A stretch of 64,000 bases of DNA from Lentzea waywayandensis (GCF_900115955.1 NZ_FOYL01000007.1:62001-126000), one strand, 5' to 3'. Numbered from the stretch's first letter, positions 1-8,447 are shown. Numbers and translations: made by a program. The notes: generated by a model not told the origin, from the letters alone.

Positions 1-425
1 TACGGGACGGCGGAACGCACCGCACCGCCCAGCAGGTCGTGCACCGGACGCCCGAGCGCCCTGCCCTGGATGTCCAGGCAGGCGACCTCGAACGGCGAGT
101 ACACGCGGTCGACGGTGCTCTCCGCCGTGATCTTCCCGGTCAGGCCGTGCTTGTCCTGGCCTGCCTTGCCGCCGAGAACGGCGGAGACCCGCGCGTGCAT
201 CTCGTTCAACGCGAACACGTCGAGGCCGATCAGGGAGTCCACAACGGACCTTGAGCGCTCCAGGTGCCCAAGGTCGCCGTAGGTCTCCCCCAGCCCCGAG
301 ATGCCCTCGTCGGTGTGCACCTCGACGATGGTGCGCAGCGCCCACGGCTCGTGGACGCCGGCCGAGTTCAGCAGCGGCGGGTCCCGGAACGCGATCGGTG
401 TCAGAACAATCTCGGTGATCTTCAT
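1..425 (-). CDS. gudD: Glucarate dehydratase-like enolase-superfamily protein (3' part outside window)
   Basis: Only the first 141 codons are present; the gene runs off the left edge. The ATG lies at 425-423, 13 nt after the kdgD stop. The N-terminus opens with MKITEIVLTPIAFRDPPLLN and continues with a capping-domain pattern (VHTDEGISGLGETYG, then FEVACLDIQGRALGRPVHDLLGG) typical of D-glucarate/galactarate dehydratases. These remove water from D-glucarate to give 5-dehydro-4-deoxyglucarate, the substrate of the adjacent KdgD. The metal-binding and base residues lie outside the window, so substrate is inferred from context and N-terminal similarity. It is the last visible gene of the minus-strand transporter operon. 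Confidence 0.8.
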   Translation of the reverse strand, partial: MKITEIVLTPIAFRDPPLLNSAGVHEPWALRTIVEVHTDEGISGLGETYGDLGHLERSRSVVDSLIGLDVFALNEMHARVSAVLGGKAGQDKHGLTGKITAESTVDRVYSPFEVACLDIQGRALGRPVHDLLGGAVRSAVP

Positions 426-438
426 TCCGAACGCCCTC

Positions 439-1353
439 TCAGCTCAGCAGAGCCTTGCCCGCAGCGATGATCTTGTCGAGAGCGGCCAGGTGCTCGTCCA
501 ACGGGTCGATCAACGGCGGCCGCACACCGCCCACCTCGAGTCCGTTCGCGCGCACCGCGGCCTTCACCAGGGCGACCGCGTAGCCGGGAACCTTGTCCCG
601 CAGCTCGACCAGAGGCTTGTAGAACTCGTAGAGGAAGCGGTTCACCAGCTCGGTGTCGCCGGACTGCACGGCGTTGTAGAAGCCGATCGAGATCTCCGGC
701 GCGAAGCAGAACACCGCCGACGAGTACAGCTCGACGCCGATGCCCCGGTACGCGAGCTGGGTCATCTCCGCGGTCGGCAGGCCGTTGAAGAACTGGAACG
801 GCTTGTCAACGTTGGCACGAACCGACAGCACGATCCGCTGCATCTGGTCGAGGTCGCCGATGCCGTCCTTGAAGCCCACGACGTTCGGGATCCGCGCGAC
901 CTCGACGGCGGTCTCCGGCGTGAACCGCGCGTTGTTGCGCTGGTACACGATGATCGGCAGCTCGGTGACGCCGGCGACCTCGGCCACGTACCGCACGAGT
1001 CCGGCGGCCGGGTTGGTCACCAGGTACGGCGGGAGCAGCAGGATGCCCTGCGCACCGGCGCGTTCCGCCGCCTGCACGAACTGCTTGGTCGCGACGACCG
1101 AGCCGCCCGCGCCGGCGAACACCGGCACCTTGCCCGCGGTCGCCTCGACCGCGACGGCCACCGCCCGCTCGAACTCCTCCAGCCCCAGGGCGTGGAACTC
1201 GCCGGTGCCGCAGGCGGCGAACACCGCGCCCGGCCCGGCGGAGACACCGTGCTTGACGTGCTCGGCGAGCACGTCGTACGCGATGTTCCCCTCGCTGTCG
1301 AACGGGGTCACCGGAAAGAACAGCACACCATCGAGTTGCATAACCAGACTCAT
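439..1353 (-). CDS. kdgD: 5-dehydro-4-deoxyglucarate dehydratase
   Basis: The 304-residue product is a class I aldolase-like (DapA-fold) enzyme. It decarboxylates and dehydrates 5-dehydro-4-deoxyglucarate to 2-oxoglutarate semialdehyde. The Schiff-base lysine is visible as K162 in VVGFKDG and the catalytic tyrosine as Y137 in PIIVYQRN; the carboxylate-binding GTGEF segment is at about 49-53. The GFKDG context and ACGTGEF match KdgD rather than DapA. Its ATG overlaps the stop of the upstream permease (ATGA at 1350-1353), implying translational coupling. Neighbours encoding glucarate dehydratase and a semialdehyde dehydrogenase support the assignment. Confidence 0.9.
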   Translation of the reverse strand: MSLVMQLDGVLFFPVTPFDSEGNIAYDVLAEHVKHGVSAGPGAVFAACGTGEFHALGLEEFERAVAVAVEATAGKVPVFAGAGGSVVATKQFVQAAERAGAQGILLLPPYLVTNPAAGLVRYVAEVAGVTELPIIVYQRNNARFTPETAVEVARIPNVVGFKDGIGDLDQMQRIVLSVRANVDKPFQFFNGLPTAEMTQLAYRGIGVELYSSAVFCFAPEISIGFYNAVQSGDTELVNRFLYEFYKPLVELRDKVPGYAVALVKAAVRANGLEVGGVRPPLIDPLDEHLAALDKIIAAGKALLS

Positions 1354-2228
1354 CCCTTGATCGCTCCGGTGGTGATCCCACGCAGGAAGGACTTCTGCAG
1401 CGACAGGTACACGACCAGGCTCGGTACCAGCGCCAGCAACGCTCCGGCCAGCACGATGCCCGTTCCGACCTGATCGTCGGACCGGAGCGCGAGAAGTGCG
1501 ACCGTGAGCGTGTAATCGGAGGGGTCAGCGGCGACGATCAGGGGGAGCAGGTACTGCTCCCAAATCATGTTGAAGCCGAACACGGCGATGACGCCGAGCG
1601 CGGGTTTGCACAGCGGGAGGATGATCTGCGCGAAGAGACGCAGCTCCCCGGCACCGTCCACTTTGGCTGCCTCCTCCAGTTCGCTGGGGATCTCCTTCAT
1701 GAACTCCGTCATGACGAAGATGGAGAAACCCCAAGCCCCCAACGGGAGGATGACGCCGAGCAGGGTGCCCCTGAGACTCACGTGCACCAGCGGTAGGTCT
1801 CCGATCACCAGCGACAGCGGGATCGCGATGACCTCCTCCGGCAACATCATCGTGGCGAGAATGACCAACAGTGCGATGGCCTGACCGCGAAACTTCTTGC
1901 GCGCCAACGCGTAGGCGGCGAACACGCTCACCGACAGCTGCAACAGCAGCGCACCACCGGCGATGACCAGCGAGTTCATCAGGTAGTGCCAGATCTTGTT
2001 CTCCGCCGCGACCTGGAAGTTGATCAGCGACGGGTTGTCCGGGATCACCGACAGCTTGGTCGGGTCCGGGTTGTGGTCGAACGCGCCGGAGAAGATGACC
2101 AGCAGCGGGCCGCAGAAAAGGATTACAGCGAGGGCACTGAAAAGGAAGCGGATGGCCTTGCTGCCCCAGGCGTCCGGCCGGGTGGACCAGCCGATGGCGC
2201 TGTCGAAGCGGCTCGAGTTGACGCTCAT
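1350..2228 (-). CDS. Carbohydrate ABC transporter permease, MalG type
   Basis: This 292-residue inner-membrane permease has about six predicted helices, starting with FLFSALAVILFCGPLLVIFSG near the N-terminus. The EAAKVDGAGELRLFAQIILPL segment is the cytoplasmic EAA loop that contacts the ATPase. The ATG at 2228 is preceded by AAGGAGG and overlaps the upstream permease stop (ATGA), so longer in-frame extensions are unlikely to be used. It pairs with the MalF-type permease and the binding lipoprotein. No ATPase is encoded here; a shared MsiK-type ATPase elsewhere is the usual actinomycete arrangement. The substrate is inferred to be a uronic or aldaric acid, or an oligomer, from the catabolic genes. 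Confidence 0.9.
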   Translation of the reverse strand: MSVNSSRFDSAIGWSTRPDAWGSKAIRFLFSALAVILFCGPLLVIFSGAFDHNPDPTKLSVIPDNPSLINFQVAAENKIWHYLMNSLVIAGGALLLQLSVSVFAAYALARKKFRGQAIALLVILATMMLPEEVIAIPLSLVIGDLPLVHVSLRGTLLGVILPLGAWGFSIFVMTEFMKEIPSELEEAAKVDGAGELRLFAQIILPLCKPALGVIAVFGFNMIWEQYLLPLIVAADPSDYTLTVALLALRSDDQVGTGIVLAGALLALVPSLVVYLSLQKSFLRGITTGAIKG

Positions 2229-3196
2229 CGCGCCTCCTTCCTCCGGCGGTACCACTGCACGCTGACCGTGAGAACGAGCGTGACCAGGAACAACAACACC
2301 GAGCCCGCCGAGGCGAGTCCGGCTTCGGACTGTTCGAACGCCGTGGTGTAGACGCGGGTCATCCAGACGTCGGTCGACCCCGCGGGGCCACCTCCGGTGA
2401 GCACGTACACCTCGGTGAAGACGCGCAGGCCGCGGATCGCCGCCAGCGTCAGCAGGATGGTGATGACGGGCCGCAGCGCGGGGAGCGTGACGTTCCAGAT
2501 CCGTTGCGGCGTCGAGGCTCCGTCGATCGCGGCGGCCTCGTACTGCTGGCGGTCGATGCCGGCGAGCCCGGCGAGGATCAGCACCATGTCGTACGGGGCG
2601 TGCTTCCAGATGCCCACGAACATGACCGACACCAGCGAGGTGTCCGTGCTGTGGATGTACTCCCAGGGCCCGAGGCCGACCCACGAGATGAGCTCGTTGA
2701 GGAAGCCTTCGGGCGCCGGGTAGAAGAACAGCCGCCAGATCTCACCGATGACCGCGGTGGCCGCCACGACGGGCAGGAACACCGCGGACCGCACGAACCA
2801 CAGCGACTTGGTGTGGCCTTCGAGCAGCAGCGCGAGGAAGAAGCCGATCACCATCGCGCCGACCGTCTGACCGCCGGCCAGCACGAGGGTGTGCCAGCTG
2901 GCGGTCAGGAACTTCTCGTCCTGCAGGATCGTCGCGTAGTTCTTGAAGCCGACGAAGATGTCGCCGAGGAACGGCCGGACCTCGAACAGCGAGAGCCGGA
3001 TGCCCTCGGCCATCGGGATGAACTTGAAGACCAGGAAGATCAGTACGGCGGGAAGCAGGAACAGCCACGGGATGAAGGTGGCTCCCGTGAGGCGACGCCG
3101 GCGGCGTCGCCTCACGGGGTGGGTTTCGACGGCACCGCCGCCACTAGCCGTCGAGCCCACGTCTCGGGTGTCGCCGAGTGACTGAACTGCTGTCAC
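2225..3196 (-). CDS. Carbohydrate ABC transporter permease, MalF type
   Basis: The 323-residue permease has a cytoplasmic N-terminus with a run of seven arginines (about residues 29-35), followed by a first helix (FIPWLFLLPAVLIFLVFKFI). The C-terminal half holds the EAA loop (EAAAIDGASTPQRIWNVTLPAL). Translation starts at a GTG that overlaps the stop of the binding-protein gene (GTGA, 3193-3196). The arginine run is encoded by a perfect inverted repeat (3084-3118), so the 5' end of this reading frame also forms a strong RNA hairpin. It forms the transport channel with the MalG-type permease. Confidence 0.9.
   Translation of the reverse strand: MTAVQSLGDTRDVGSTASGGGAVETHPVRRRRRRRLTGATFIPWLFLLPAVLIFLVFKFIPMAEGIRLSLFEVRPFLGDIFVGFKNYATILQDEKFLTASWHTLVLAGGQTVGAMVIGFFLALLLEGHTKSLWFVRSAVFLPVVAATAVIGEIWRLFFYPAPEGFLNELISWVGLGPWEYIHSTDTSLVSVMFVGIWKHAPYDMVLILAGLAGIDRQQYEAAAIDGASTPQRIWNVTLPALRPVITILLTLAAIRGLRVFTEVYVLTGGGPAGSTDVWMTRVYTTAFEQSEAGLASAGSVLLFLVTLVLTVSVQWYRRRKEAR
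3084..3118. repeat. Perfect inverted repeat inside the MalF-type permease gene
   Basis: Two 16-nt arms (3084-3099 and 3103-3118) are exact reverse complements around a 3-nt loop. The left arm reads CCCGTGAGGCGACGCC. The hairpin lies 79-113 nt inside the permease coding region, just downstream of the binding-protein gene. There is no T-run, so it is not a classical terminator. A role in lowering permease expression relative to the binding protein, or in protecting upstream mRNA, is an inference. Confidence 0.8.
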
Positions 3197-4512
3197 TTCG
3201 ACGCCTTCTGGTTGTCGAGTTCCTTCTTGAGCGCTTCCGCGAGGGTCTTCAGCTCGGCCGAGGAGTCAGCGGGGCACTTCGCGAAGATGGAGTTCAGGGT
3301 CTCCGAGGTCTTCTGCCGGAACGGCGCGAAGTTCGGAACGCTGGGGAACGGCCGCGCCTCGCTGGAGTACACGCCCGCCACGGTCGCCCAGCGCGGGTCC
3401 TTGTACGTCGCGTTGACGTCGACGGTCTTGTTGACGGGCAGGCGGACGACCGGCTGCGGGTCGCCCTTCATGCCGGCCTGCTGCGCCTCGGACGTGATCA
3501 GGTACTCGGCGAGCTTCTTCTGGTCGGCGGTCTTCGCGGAGCCGGCCATCTGGTAGATGTTCTCGCCCTCACCGAGCACCGTGGCACCGGCCGGGCCCTT
3601 CGGGGACGCGATGACCTCGTACTTGTCCTTGCCGACCGACTTGTCGAAACGGCCGATCATGTACGGGCCGGTGAGGTAGATGCCGCTCTTGCCCGACTCG
3701 AACAGCGGGTGCGCGTCGTTCGTGCCCAGGGTCAGCGAGCCGGGCTGCATGACCTTGTCCTCGCAGAAGAGCTTGCGCAGCCGTTCGACGGCCTTGGTCG
3801 ACTCCGGCGAGTCGATGCCGACGCGGAACTTGCCGTCGCCCTCGTCCTCGAGGATGTCGCCGCCGCCCTGCCAGATGTAGCTGGCCGCCCACCACGCGAG
3901 GTAGCCGCGGTCGGTCGTGCCCGGCACGAGCATGCCGTAGGTGTCGTTCTGCCCGTTGCCGTCGGGGTCGTTGCGGGTGAAGGCCCTCGCGAGGTCGTCG
4001 AGCTCCTCCCACGTGGTGGGGATCGGCTTGCCGAGCTTCTCGCGCCAGTCCTTGCGGATCAGCGTGACCATCGCCTGGGTGGAGTAGGGGATGGCGTAGA
4101 ACTTGCCGTCCGCGCCCTTCCCGTTGTTCCACGCGCGGTCGACGATGTCGCCGCTGCCCGCGACGTCGTCGCGCTTCACCTCGGTCGTCCAGCCCTGCTT
4201 GACGAAGTTGCCGAGCGAGCCGGTGTCGGTGATGACGACGTCGGGGAGGTCCTTCGACGCGGCGCGCTGCTGCACCTGCTTGTCGAAGTCGTTGAAGATC
4301 GGCTTGTAGTCGACCTGCACGCCGGTCTTCTCGGTGAACGACTTGAAGATCTTCTCGTAGACCTTCGCGGTCGCCTCGGTCGAGCGGGTCCACACTTCGA
4401 GAGGCTTGCTCGGGTCCTTGGACGACGTCGCCGTGGTGCCACCGCTGCCGCATCCTGCGAGCAGCGCTGCCACGCCCAGCGTGGCAATTGTCGTGGCTGT
4501 TCTACGGCGCAT
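3193..4512 (-). CDS. Extracellular sugar-binding lipoprotein of ABC transporter (family 1 SBP)
   Basis: The 439-residue product begins with a lipoprotein signal peptide: basic n-region MRRRTATTIA, hydrophobic core, lipobox LLAG-C with the modified cysteine at residue 21, then a Gly/Ser/Thr-rich linker. The mature part has the family 1 binding-protein fold: a VWTRS opening, PTTWEELDDLARAF near the hinge, and AGSAKTADQKKLAEYLITSE in the second lobe. It captures the sugar outside the membrane for the two permeases. It is the first gene of the operon, behind the divergent promoter region shared with the IclR gene, so IclR control is likely. The uronate-type ligand is inferred from linked enzymes only. 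Confidence 0.92.
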   Translation of the reverse strand: MRRRTATTIATLGVAALLAGCGSGGTTATSSKDPSKPLEVWTRSTEATAKVYEKIFKSFTEKTGVQVDYKPIFNDFDKQVQQRAASKDLPDVVITDTGSLGNFVKQGWTTEVKRDDVAGSGDIVDRAWNNGKGADGKFYAIPYSTQAMVTLIRKDWREKLGKPIPTTWEELDDLARAFTRNDPDGNGQNDTYGMLVPGTTDRGYLAWWAASYIWQGGGDILEDEGDGKFRVGIDSPESTKAVERLRKLFCEDKVMQPGSLTLGTNDAHPLFESGKSGIYLTGPYMIGRFDKSVGKDKYEVIASPKGPAGATVLGEGENIYQMAGSAKTADQKKLAEYLITSEAQQAGMKGDPQPVVRLPVNKTVDVNATYKDPRWATVAGVYSSEARPFPSVPNFAPFRQKTSETLNSIFAKCPADSSAELKTLAEALKKELDNQKASK

Positions 4513-4528
4513 CGTCGGAGCCCTTCGT

Positions 4529-4544
4529 GTTCAGATATATGAAC
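4529..4544. promoter_or_regulatory. Inverted repeat in the SBP/IclR divergent promoter region
   Basis: The sequence GTTCA-GATATA-TGAAC is a perfect 5-bp inverted repeat with a 6-bp centre. It lies 17 bp upstream of the binding-protein ATG, within the 124-bp region between the two divergent operons. IclR-family regulators bind short imperfect palindromes in such positions, so this is a reasonable operator candidate for the adjacent regulator. No promoter hexamers could be assigned with confidence. It also contains one of the rare ATATAT hexamers of this window. Confidence 0.45.
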
Positions 4545-4636
4545 GTGGGTCGTACTTGTGAACCTGATGCAGGACTGTAAGAATCACCACAGCGACGTGT
4601 CAAGGGCATGTTGCGCACAGGTTTCGAGGAGGCCAG

Positions 4637-5425
4637 GTGGCGTCGCCGATCGACAGAGGCACAGCTCGTCCGGGCGCAGTGAAGTCCGCCGACCGAACGG
4701 TGGAGTTGCTCGAGGTGCTGTCCGCGTCAGACCGCAGACTGACGCTCACTGAGCTGCACCGCGAGCTCAGCTATCCCAAGTCCAGCCTCTACATGCTGCT
4801 GCAGACGCTCGTCGCACGCGGCTGGGTGGAGGTCGACTCGGACCGGGGCACGTACGGCATCGGCGTACGCGCGCTGCTCGTCGGTACGTCCTATTTGGAC
4901 CACGACCCTGTTGTACGCGCGGCGATCCGTGTGATGGAGCAGGTCCGTCAGGACATCAACGAGACCGTTCACCTTGCCCGTTTGGACGGAGCGGACGTCG
5001 TCTACCTGGCGAGCCGCGAGTCCGAACACCACCTGCGGGTCGTCTCGCGCGTCGGCCGCCGGCTGCCCGCGCACTCGACGTCGCTGGGCAAGGCGGTGCT
5101 CTCGACGCGGACGCCGGAGGAGGTCGATCTGATCCTTCCGGCCGAGCTGTCGCCGCTGACCCCCAACACCGTGACCGATCGGGCGGCGCTGCACGAGCAG
5201 CTCGCCGGGTTCCGAAATGTCGGCTATGCCCACGAACGCGAGGAGAACACACCCGGGCTGGGTTGTTTCGCGGTGGCGTTGCCTTATCGAAATCCCGTTC
5301 TGGACGCTATGAGTTGCTCGGTTCCTCTGGGCAGACTGGACCCCGAGCACGAGCGGCAGGTCATCGCCGCTCTGCTCGACGCCGCCCGGCAGATCACCGA
5401 ACTCCTCCGCCAGTTCGGTCGCTGA
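4637..5425 (+). CDS. IclR-family transcriptional regulator
   Basis: The 262-residue regulator has an N-terminal winged helix-turn-helix (about 18-75; LTLTELHRELSYPKSSLYML is the HTH core) and a C-terminal IclR effector domain (about 90-255) with the GxRLPAHSTSLGKAVLS and TPGLGCFAVALPY motifs. The GTG start at 4637 has GAGGAGG at 4626-4632. It is transcribed divergently from the sugar transporter operon and just ahead of udh, which fits a local regulator responding to a uronate or aldarate intermediate. Whether it represses or activates cannot be read from the sequence. Confidence 0.9.
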   Translation: MASPIDRGTARPGAVKSADRTVELLEVLSASDRRLTLTELHRELSYPKSSLYMLLQTLVARGWVEVDSDRGTYGIGVRALLVGTSYLDHDPVVRAAIRVMEQVRQDINETVHLARLDGADVVYLASRESEHHLRVVSRVGRRLPAHSTSLGKAVLSTRTPEEVDLILPAELSPLTPNTVTDRAALHEQLAGFRNVGYAHEREENTPGLGCFAVALPYRNPVLDAMSCSVPLGRLDPEHERQVIAALLDAARQITELLRQFGR

Positions 5426-5466
5426 GCTTTGCCGATACACCTGAACAAGACGGAGGGGTCCAACCC

Positions 5467-6294
5467 GTGACCGCACGCATCCTGATCACCGGCGCCGGCG
5501 GCGGGGTGGGCACGCTCATGCGTACCCGCCTCGCGGCGGAGGGCCGTGTCCTGCGGCTGCTGGACATCGCGGAGCTACCCGCGGCCGCCGACGGCGAGAA
5601 CGTCGAGCTCGTCGAGGCGTCGGTGACCGACATGGCCGCGATGGAAGCGGCGCTGAAGGACGTCGACGCGGTGATCCACCTCGGTGGCCACAGCCTCGAG
5701 GAGCCGTGGGAGAAGATCCTGCGGGTCAACATCGACGGCACGCACACGCTGCTCGAAGCCGCGCGCCGGCAGGGAGTTCGCCGGGTGATCCTGGCCAGCT
5801 CGAACCACGCGGTCGGCTACCTGGAACGCGCCGACGGCGAGGCGGGCGACTACGCGTTCCCGCGCCCGGACACGTACTACGGCGTGTCCAAGGTGGCGCT
5901 GGAGGCGTTGGGGTCGCTGTACGCCGACCGCTACGGCATGGACGTGATCGCGATCCGCATCGGTTCGTGCTTCGAGAAGCCGCGTGACGTGCGGATGCTC
6001 TCGACCTGGATGTCACCGGACGACGGCGCGCGCCTGTTCGAGGCGGCTCTTTCCTTCCCGTCCCCCGGTTTCCGGATCGTGTGGGGAGTTTCGAACAACA
6101 AGCGCGGCTGGTTCTCGCTCGACGAGGCCCGCGCCATCGGTTACGAGCCGCAGGACGACTCCGAGGAGTACGCGGCAGCGGTGCTGGAGCAGCACGGCGG
6201 TGAGCTCGATCCCTCGTCGCCCGCGGCGAGGTACGTGGGCGGGGCCTGGTGTGGCCCCGATTTCGACACGGCAGTCAAGGAGGCAGGGCGTTGA
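5467..6294 (+). CDS. udh: Uronate dehydrogenase (NAD-dependent)
   Basis: The 275-residue short-chain dehydrogenase/epimerase-like protein has the N-terminal Rossmann motif TGAGGGVG (about 9-16) and the active-site YxxxK (YYGVSK) with an upstream serine region ASSNHAVGYL. The C-terminal segment with IRIGSCFEKP and WGVSNNKRGWFSLDEARAIGY matches uronate dehydrogenases. These oxidise D-glucuronate or D-galacturonate to the aldarolactone. The GTG start at 5467 follows GGAGGGG (5450-5457). The TTGA overlap with the next gene couples it to the semialdehyde dehydrogenase. A generic epimerase is the alternative, but the flanking aldarate genes make uronate dehydrogenase much more likely. Confidence 0.85.
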   Translation: MTARILITGAGGGVGTLMRTRLAAEGRVLRLLDIAELPAAADGENVELVEASVTDMAAMEAALKDVDAVIHLGGHSLEEPWEKILRVNIDGTHTLLEAARRQGVRRVILASSNHAVGYLERADGEAGDYAFPRPDTYYGVSKVALEALGSLYADRYGMDVIAIRIGSCFEKPRDVRMLSTWMSPDDGARLFEAALSFPSPGFRIVWGVSNNKRGWFSLDEARAIGYEPQDDSEEYAAAVLEQHGGELDPSSPAARYVGGAWCGPDFDTAVKEAGR

Positions 6295-7796
6295 GCCACG
6301 TCGTTCAGGGATACAACCCGCGCACCGGTGAGCCGTTCGGCGAGCCGGTTGCGAAGACCCCCGACAGCGAGGTGGACCGGATCGCCTCCGCCGCGGCCGT
6401 CGCGTTCTCGGCGTGGTCGGTCGTTCCGGCGGCGGATCGTGCCGTGGTGCTGGAGAAGGTCGCGGACGCGCTGGACGGCGAGTCGTCGTTGCTCGTCGAG
6501 ACCGCGGACGGCGAGACGGCGCTGGGCGTGCCGCGGCTGACGACCGAGCTCAAGCGCACGACGAACCAGCTGCGGTTGTTCGCGGAGGTGCTGCGCGAGG
6601 GCAGCTACGTCGAGGCCACTTTGGACACGGCGAACCCGGACATCATCCCGCCGCGCCCGGTGCTGCGGCGCGTGCTCCGTCCTTTGGGGACGGTCGCGGT
6701 GTTCTCCGCGTCGAACTTCCCGTTCGCGTTCTCGGTCGCCGGTGGTGACACAGCCTCCGCGCTGGCGTCCGGTTGTTCCGTTGTGGTGAAGGCACATTCG
6801 GCGCACCCGTCGACGTCGCGCGAGACCGCGCGCGTCGTGGTGGACGCGCTCCGCGAGGCCGGTGCGCCCGAGGGTGTGTTCGGGATCGTGTACGGCACCG
6901 AGTCGGGTGTCGCGCTGGTGAAGCACCCGGCGGTGCGCGCGGTCGGTTTCACCGGCTCGACCGGTGGCGGGCGGGCGCTGTTCGACCTGGCGCAGGGCCG
7001 GCCGGACCCCATCCCGTTCTACGGCGAACTGGGCAGCGTGAACCCGACGGTGATCCTGCCGGGCGCGGCTGAGCGCGAGGACATCGCGGCCGGGTTCGCG
7101 GCGTCGCTGACGATGGGTGTCGGCCAGTTCTGCACGAACCCCGGCCTGGTCTTCACGCCCGAGGCGCTGGTGCCCGCGCTGGGTGAGGCCGTCGCGGCGA
7201 CGACCGGTGGCGCGATGCTGAACGAGCGGATGTGCGACTCCTACACGGCGTCGACGGACGCGCTGGCCGCGTCGGACCTGGTGACCGTCGTGTCCGCGGG
7301 CACGCGCCCGGACGAGGCGTGGGCCGTGGCTCCGCGTCTGTTCAGCGTGCCGGTGTCGGTGTTCGAGGAGAACCTCGAGAAGCTCACCGAGGAGCACTTC
7401 GGCCCGGCCGCCCTGGCCGTGACCTACTCGGACCCCGCCGAACTGCACTCGGTGCTGGCGAAGCTGCCGGGCACGCTGACCGGCACGGTGCACGCGGAGG
7501 CGTCGGACCACGCGGAGGCCGGTGAGATCGCCGAGGTCCTGCGGCACGTCGCGGGTCGCATCATCTTCAACGCGTGGCCGACCGGTGTCGCGGTGGCGTG
7601 GGGTCAGCACCACGGTGGCCCGTGGCCGTCGACGACGAACCCGCTGCACACGTCGGTGGGCGCCACGTCGATCCGCCGCTGGATCGCGCCGGTGACGTAC
7701 CAGTCGTGGCCGGACGCGTTGCTGCCGGCGGAGTTGCGGGACGCGAACCCGCTCGGCATTCCGCGCCGGATCGACGGCGTGCTCGGCGTGCACTGA
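6291..7796 (+). CDS. 2-oxoglutarate semialdehyde dehydrogenase (NADP-type aldehyde dehydrogenase)
   Basis: The 501-residue aldehyde dehydrogenase carries the catalytic cysteine in GVGQFCTNPGLVF, the general-base glutamate in YGELGSVNP, and the cofactor-site segment FTGSTGGGRALF. It oxidises 2-oxoglutarate semialdehyde from KdgD to 2-oxoglutarate, which enters the TCA cycle. The start is a TTG at 6291 that overlaps the udh stop (TTGA) with AAGGAGG at 6277-6283. The product end VTYQSWPDALLPAEL and overall pattern fit the ketoglutarate-semialdehyde subgroup. It is the last gene before a strong terminator, closing the plus-strand half of the uronate locus. Confidence 0.88.
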   Translation: MSHVVQGYNPRTGEPFGEPVAKTPDSEVDRIASAAAVAFSAWSVVPAADRAVVLEKVADALDGESSLLVETADGETALGVPRLTTELKRTTNQLRLFAEVLREGSYVEATLDTANPDIIPPRPVLRRVLRPLGTVAVFSASNFPFAFSVAGGDTASALASGCSVVVKAHSAHPSTSRETARVVVDALREAGAPEGVFGIVYGTESGVALVKHPAVRAVGFTGSTGGGRALFDLAQGRPDPIPFYGELGSVNPTVILPGAAEREDIAAGFAASLTMGVGQFCTNPGLVFTPEALVPALGEAVAATTGGAMLNERMCDSYTASTDALAASDLVTVVSAGTRPDEAWAVAPRLFSVPVSVFEENLEKLTEEHFGPAALAVTYSDPAELHSVLAKLPGTLTGTVHAEASDHAEAGEIAEVLRHVAGRIIFNAWPTGVAVAWGQHHGGPWPSTTNPLHTSVGATSIRRWIAPVTYQSWPDALLPAELRDANPLGIPRRIDGVLGVH

Positions 7797-7812
7797 AAGG
7801 TTGCCGGATGAG

Positions 7813-7848
7813 CGGGGCCGCTGACTTCACGTCGGCGGCCCCGTTTTT
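7813..7848 (+). terminator. Intrinsic terminator of the IclR-udh-dehydrogenase operon
   Basis: The arms CGGGGCCGC (7813-7821) and GCGGCCCCG (7835-7843) are exact reverse complements with a 13-nt loop, followed directly by TTTTT (7844-7848). This is a textbook rho-independent terminator, 16 nt after the dehydrogenase stop. Confidence 0.9.
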
Positions 7849-7865
7849 CGTTGGGAGGACATGGG

Positions 7866-8447
7866 ATGGTCGGTCGTCGTGCCTACAACTTCATGTACCG
7901 GACCTGGGCGCCGTGGGAGGGCGGTCCCCGTGCCGAACTGGTGAATCTGGTGTCGTCAGGACGGATCGCGCCGGGCCGCGCGATCGATCTCGGCTGCGGC
8001 AGCGGGGCGAACTCGATCTTCTTGGCCGAGCACGGCTTCGACGTGACGGGCGTGGACTTCTCCCCCGTCGGCCTGGAGAAGGCCCGGCGCGCGACGCCGC
8101 CGTCGTTGTCGATCGAGTGGCTGCCGGGGGATCTGACGGCCACGTCGATCCCCGGCGTCTCCGGGACGTTCGACCTGCTCGTCGACTACAGCGTGCTGGA
8201 CGACCTGCGCGGTCCCGCCCAGGACGCGATGGCGGCGACCGTGCTGCGGCTGTCGCACCCCGGCTCGCTGTTCCTGATGTGGTGCTTCTACGACGAGATC
8301 CCGTGGTGGAAGCGTCGTGGCGCCCGGTTCCCCGGTCTCGCCGTGGGTGACGAGCAGCGGCTGTTCGGGGCGTCGTTCGACATCGAGCGGCTGCCGGAGC
8401 CCGCTTCCGGAAGCGGTTTCGCGTGCTTCCTAATGAGACGCTCCTGA
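7866..8447 (+). CDS. Class I SAM-dependent methyltransferase
   Basis: The 193-residue protein has the SAM-binding motif I as AIDLGCGSGANSIFLAEHGF, motif II acid in VTGVDFSPVGLEKAR, and the LLVDYSVLDDL segment that follows the fold's fourth strand. It resembles the small stand-alone methyltransferases that include thiopurine/tellurite-type enzymes, but the substrate is not determinable. The ATG at 7866 has GGGAGG seven nt upstream; the ATG at 7861 is out of frame. It begins 17 nt after the terminator and lies upstream of the radical SAM gene, with a 172-nt gap. Confidence 0.85.
   Translation: MVGRRAYNFMYRTWAPWEGGPRAELVNLVSSGRIAPGRAIDLGCGSGANSIFLAEHGFDVTGVDFSPVGLEKARRATPPSLSIEWLPGDLTATSIPGVSGTFDLLVDYSVLDDLRGPAQDAMAATVLRLSHPGSLFLMWCFYDEIPWWKRRGARFPGLAVGDEQRLFGASFDIERLPEPASGSGFACFLMRRS

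Noticed and set aside
439..1353. Dihydrodipicolinate synthase (dapA)
   Set aside because: The ACGTGEF and VVGFKDG contexts and the aldarate neighbours fit KdgD better.
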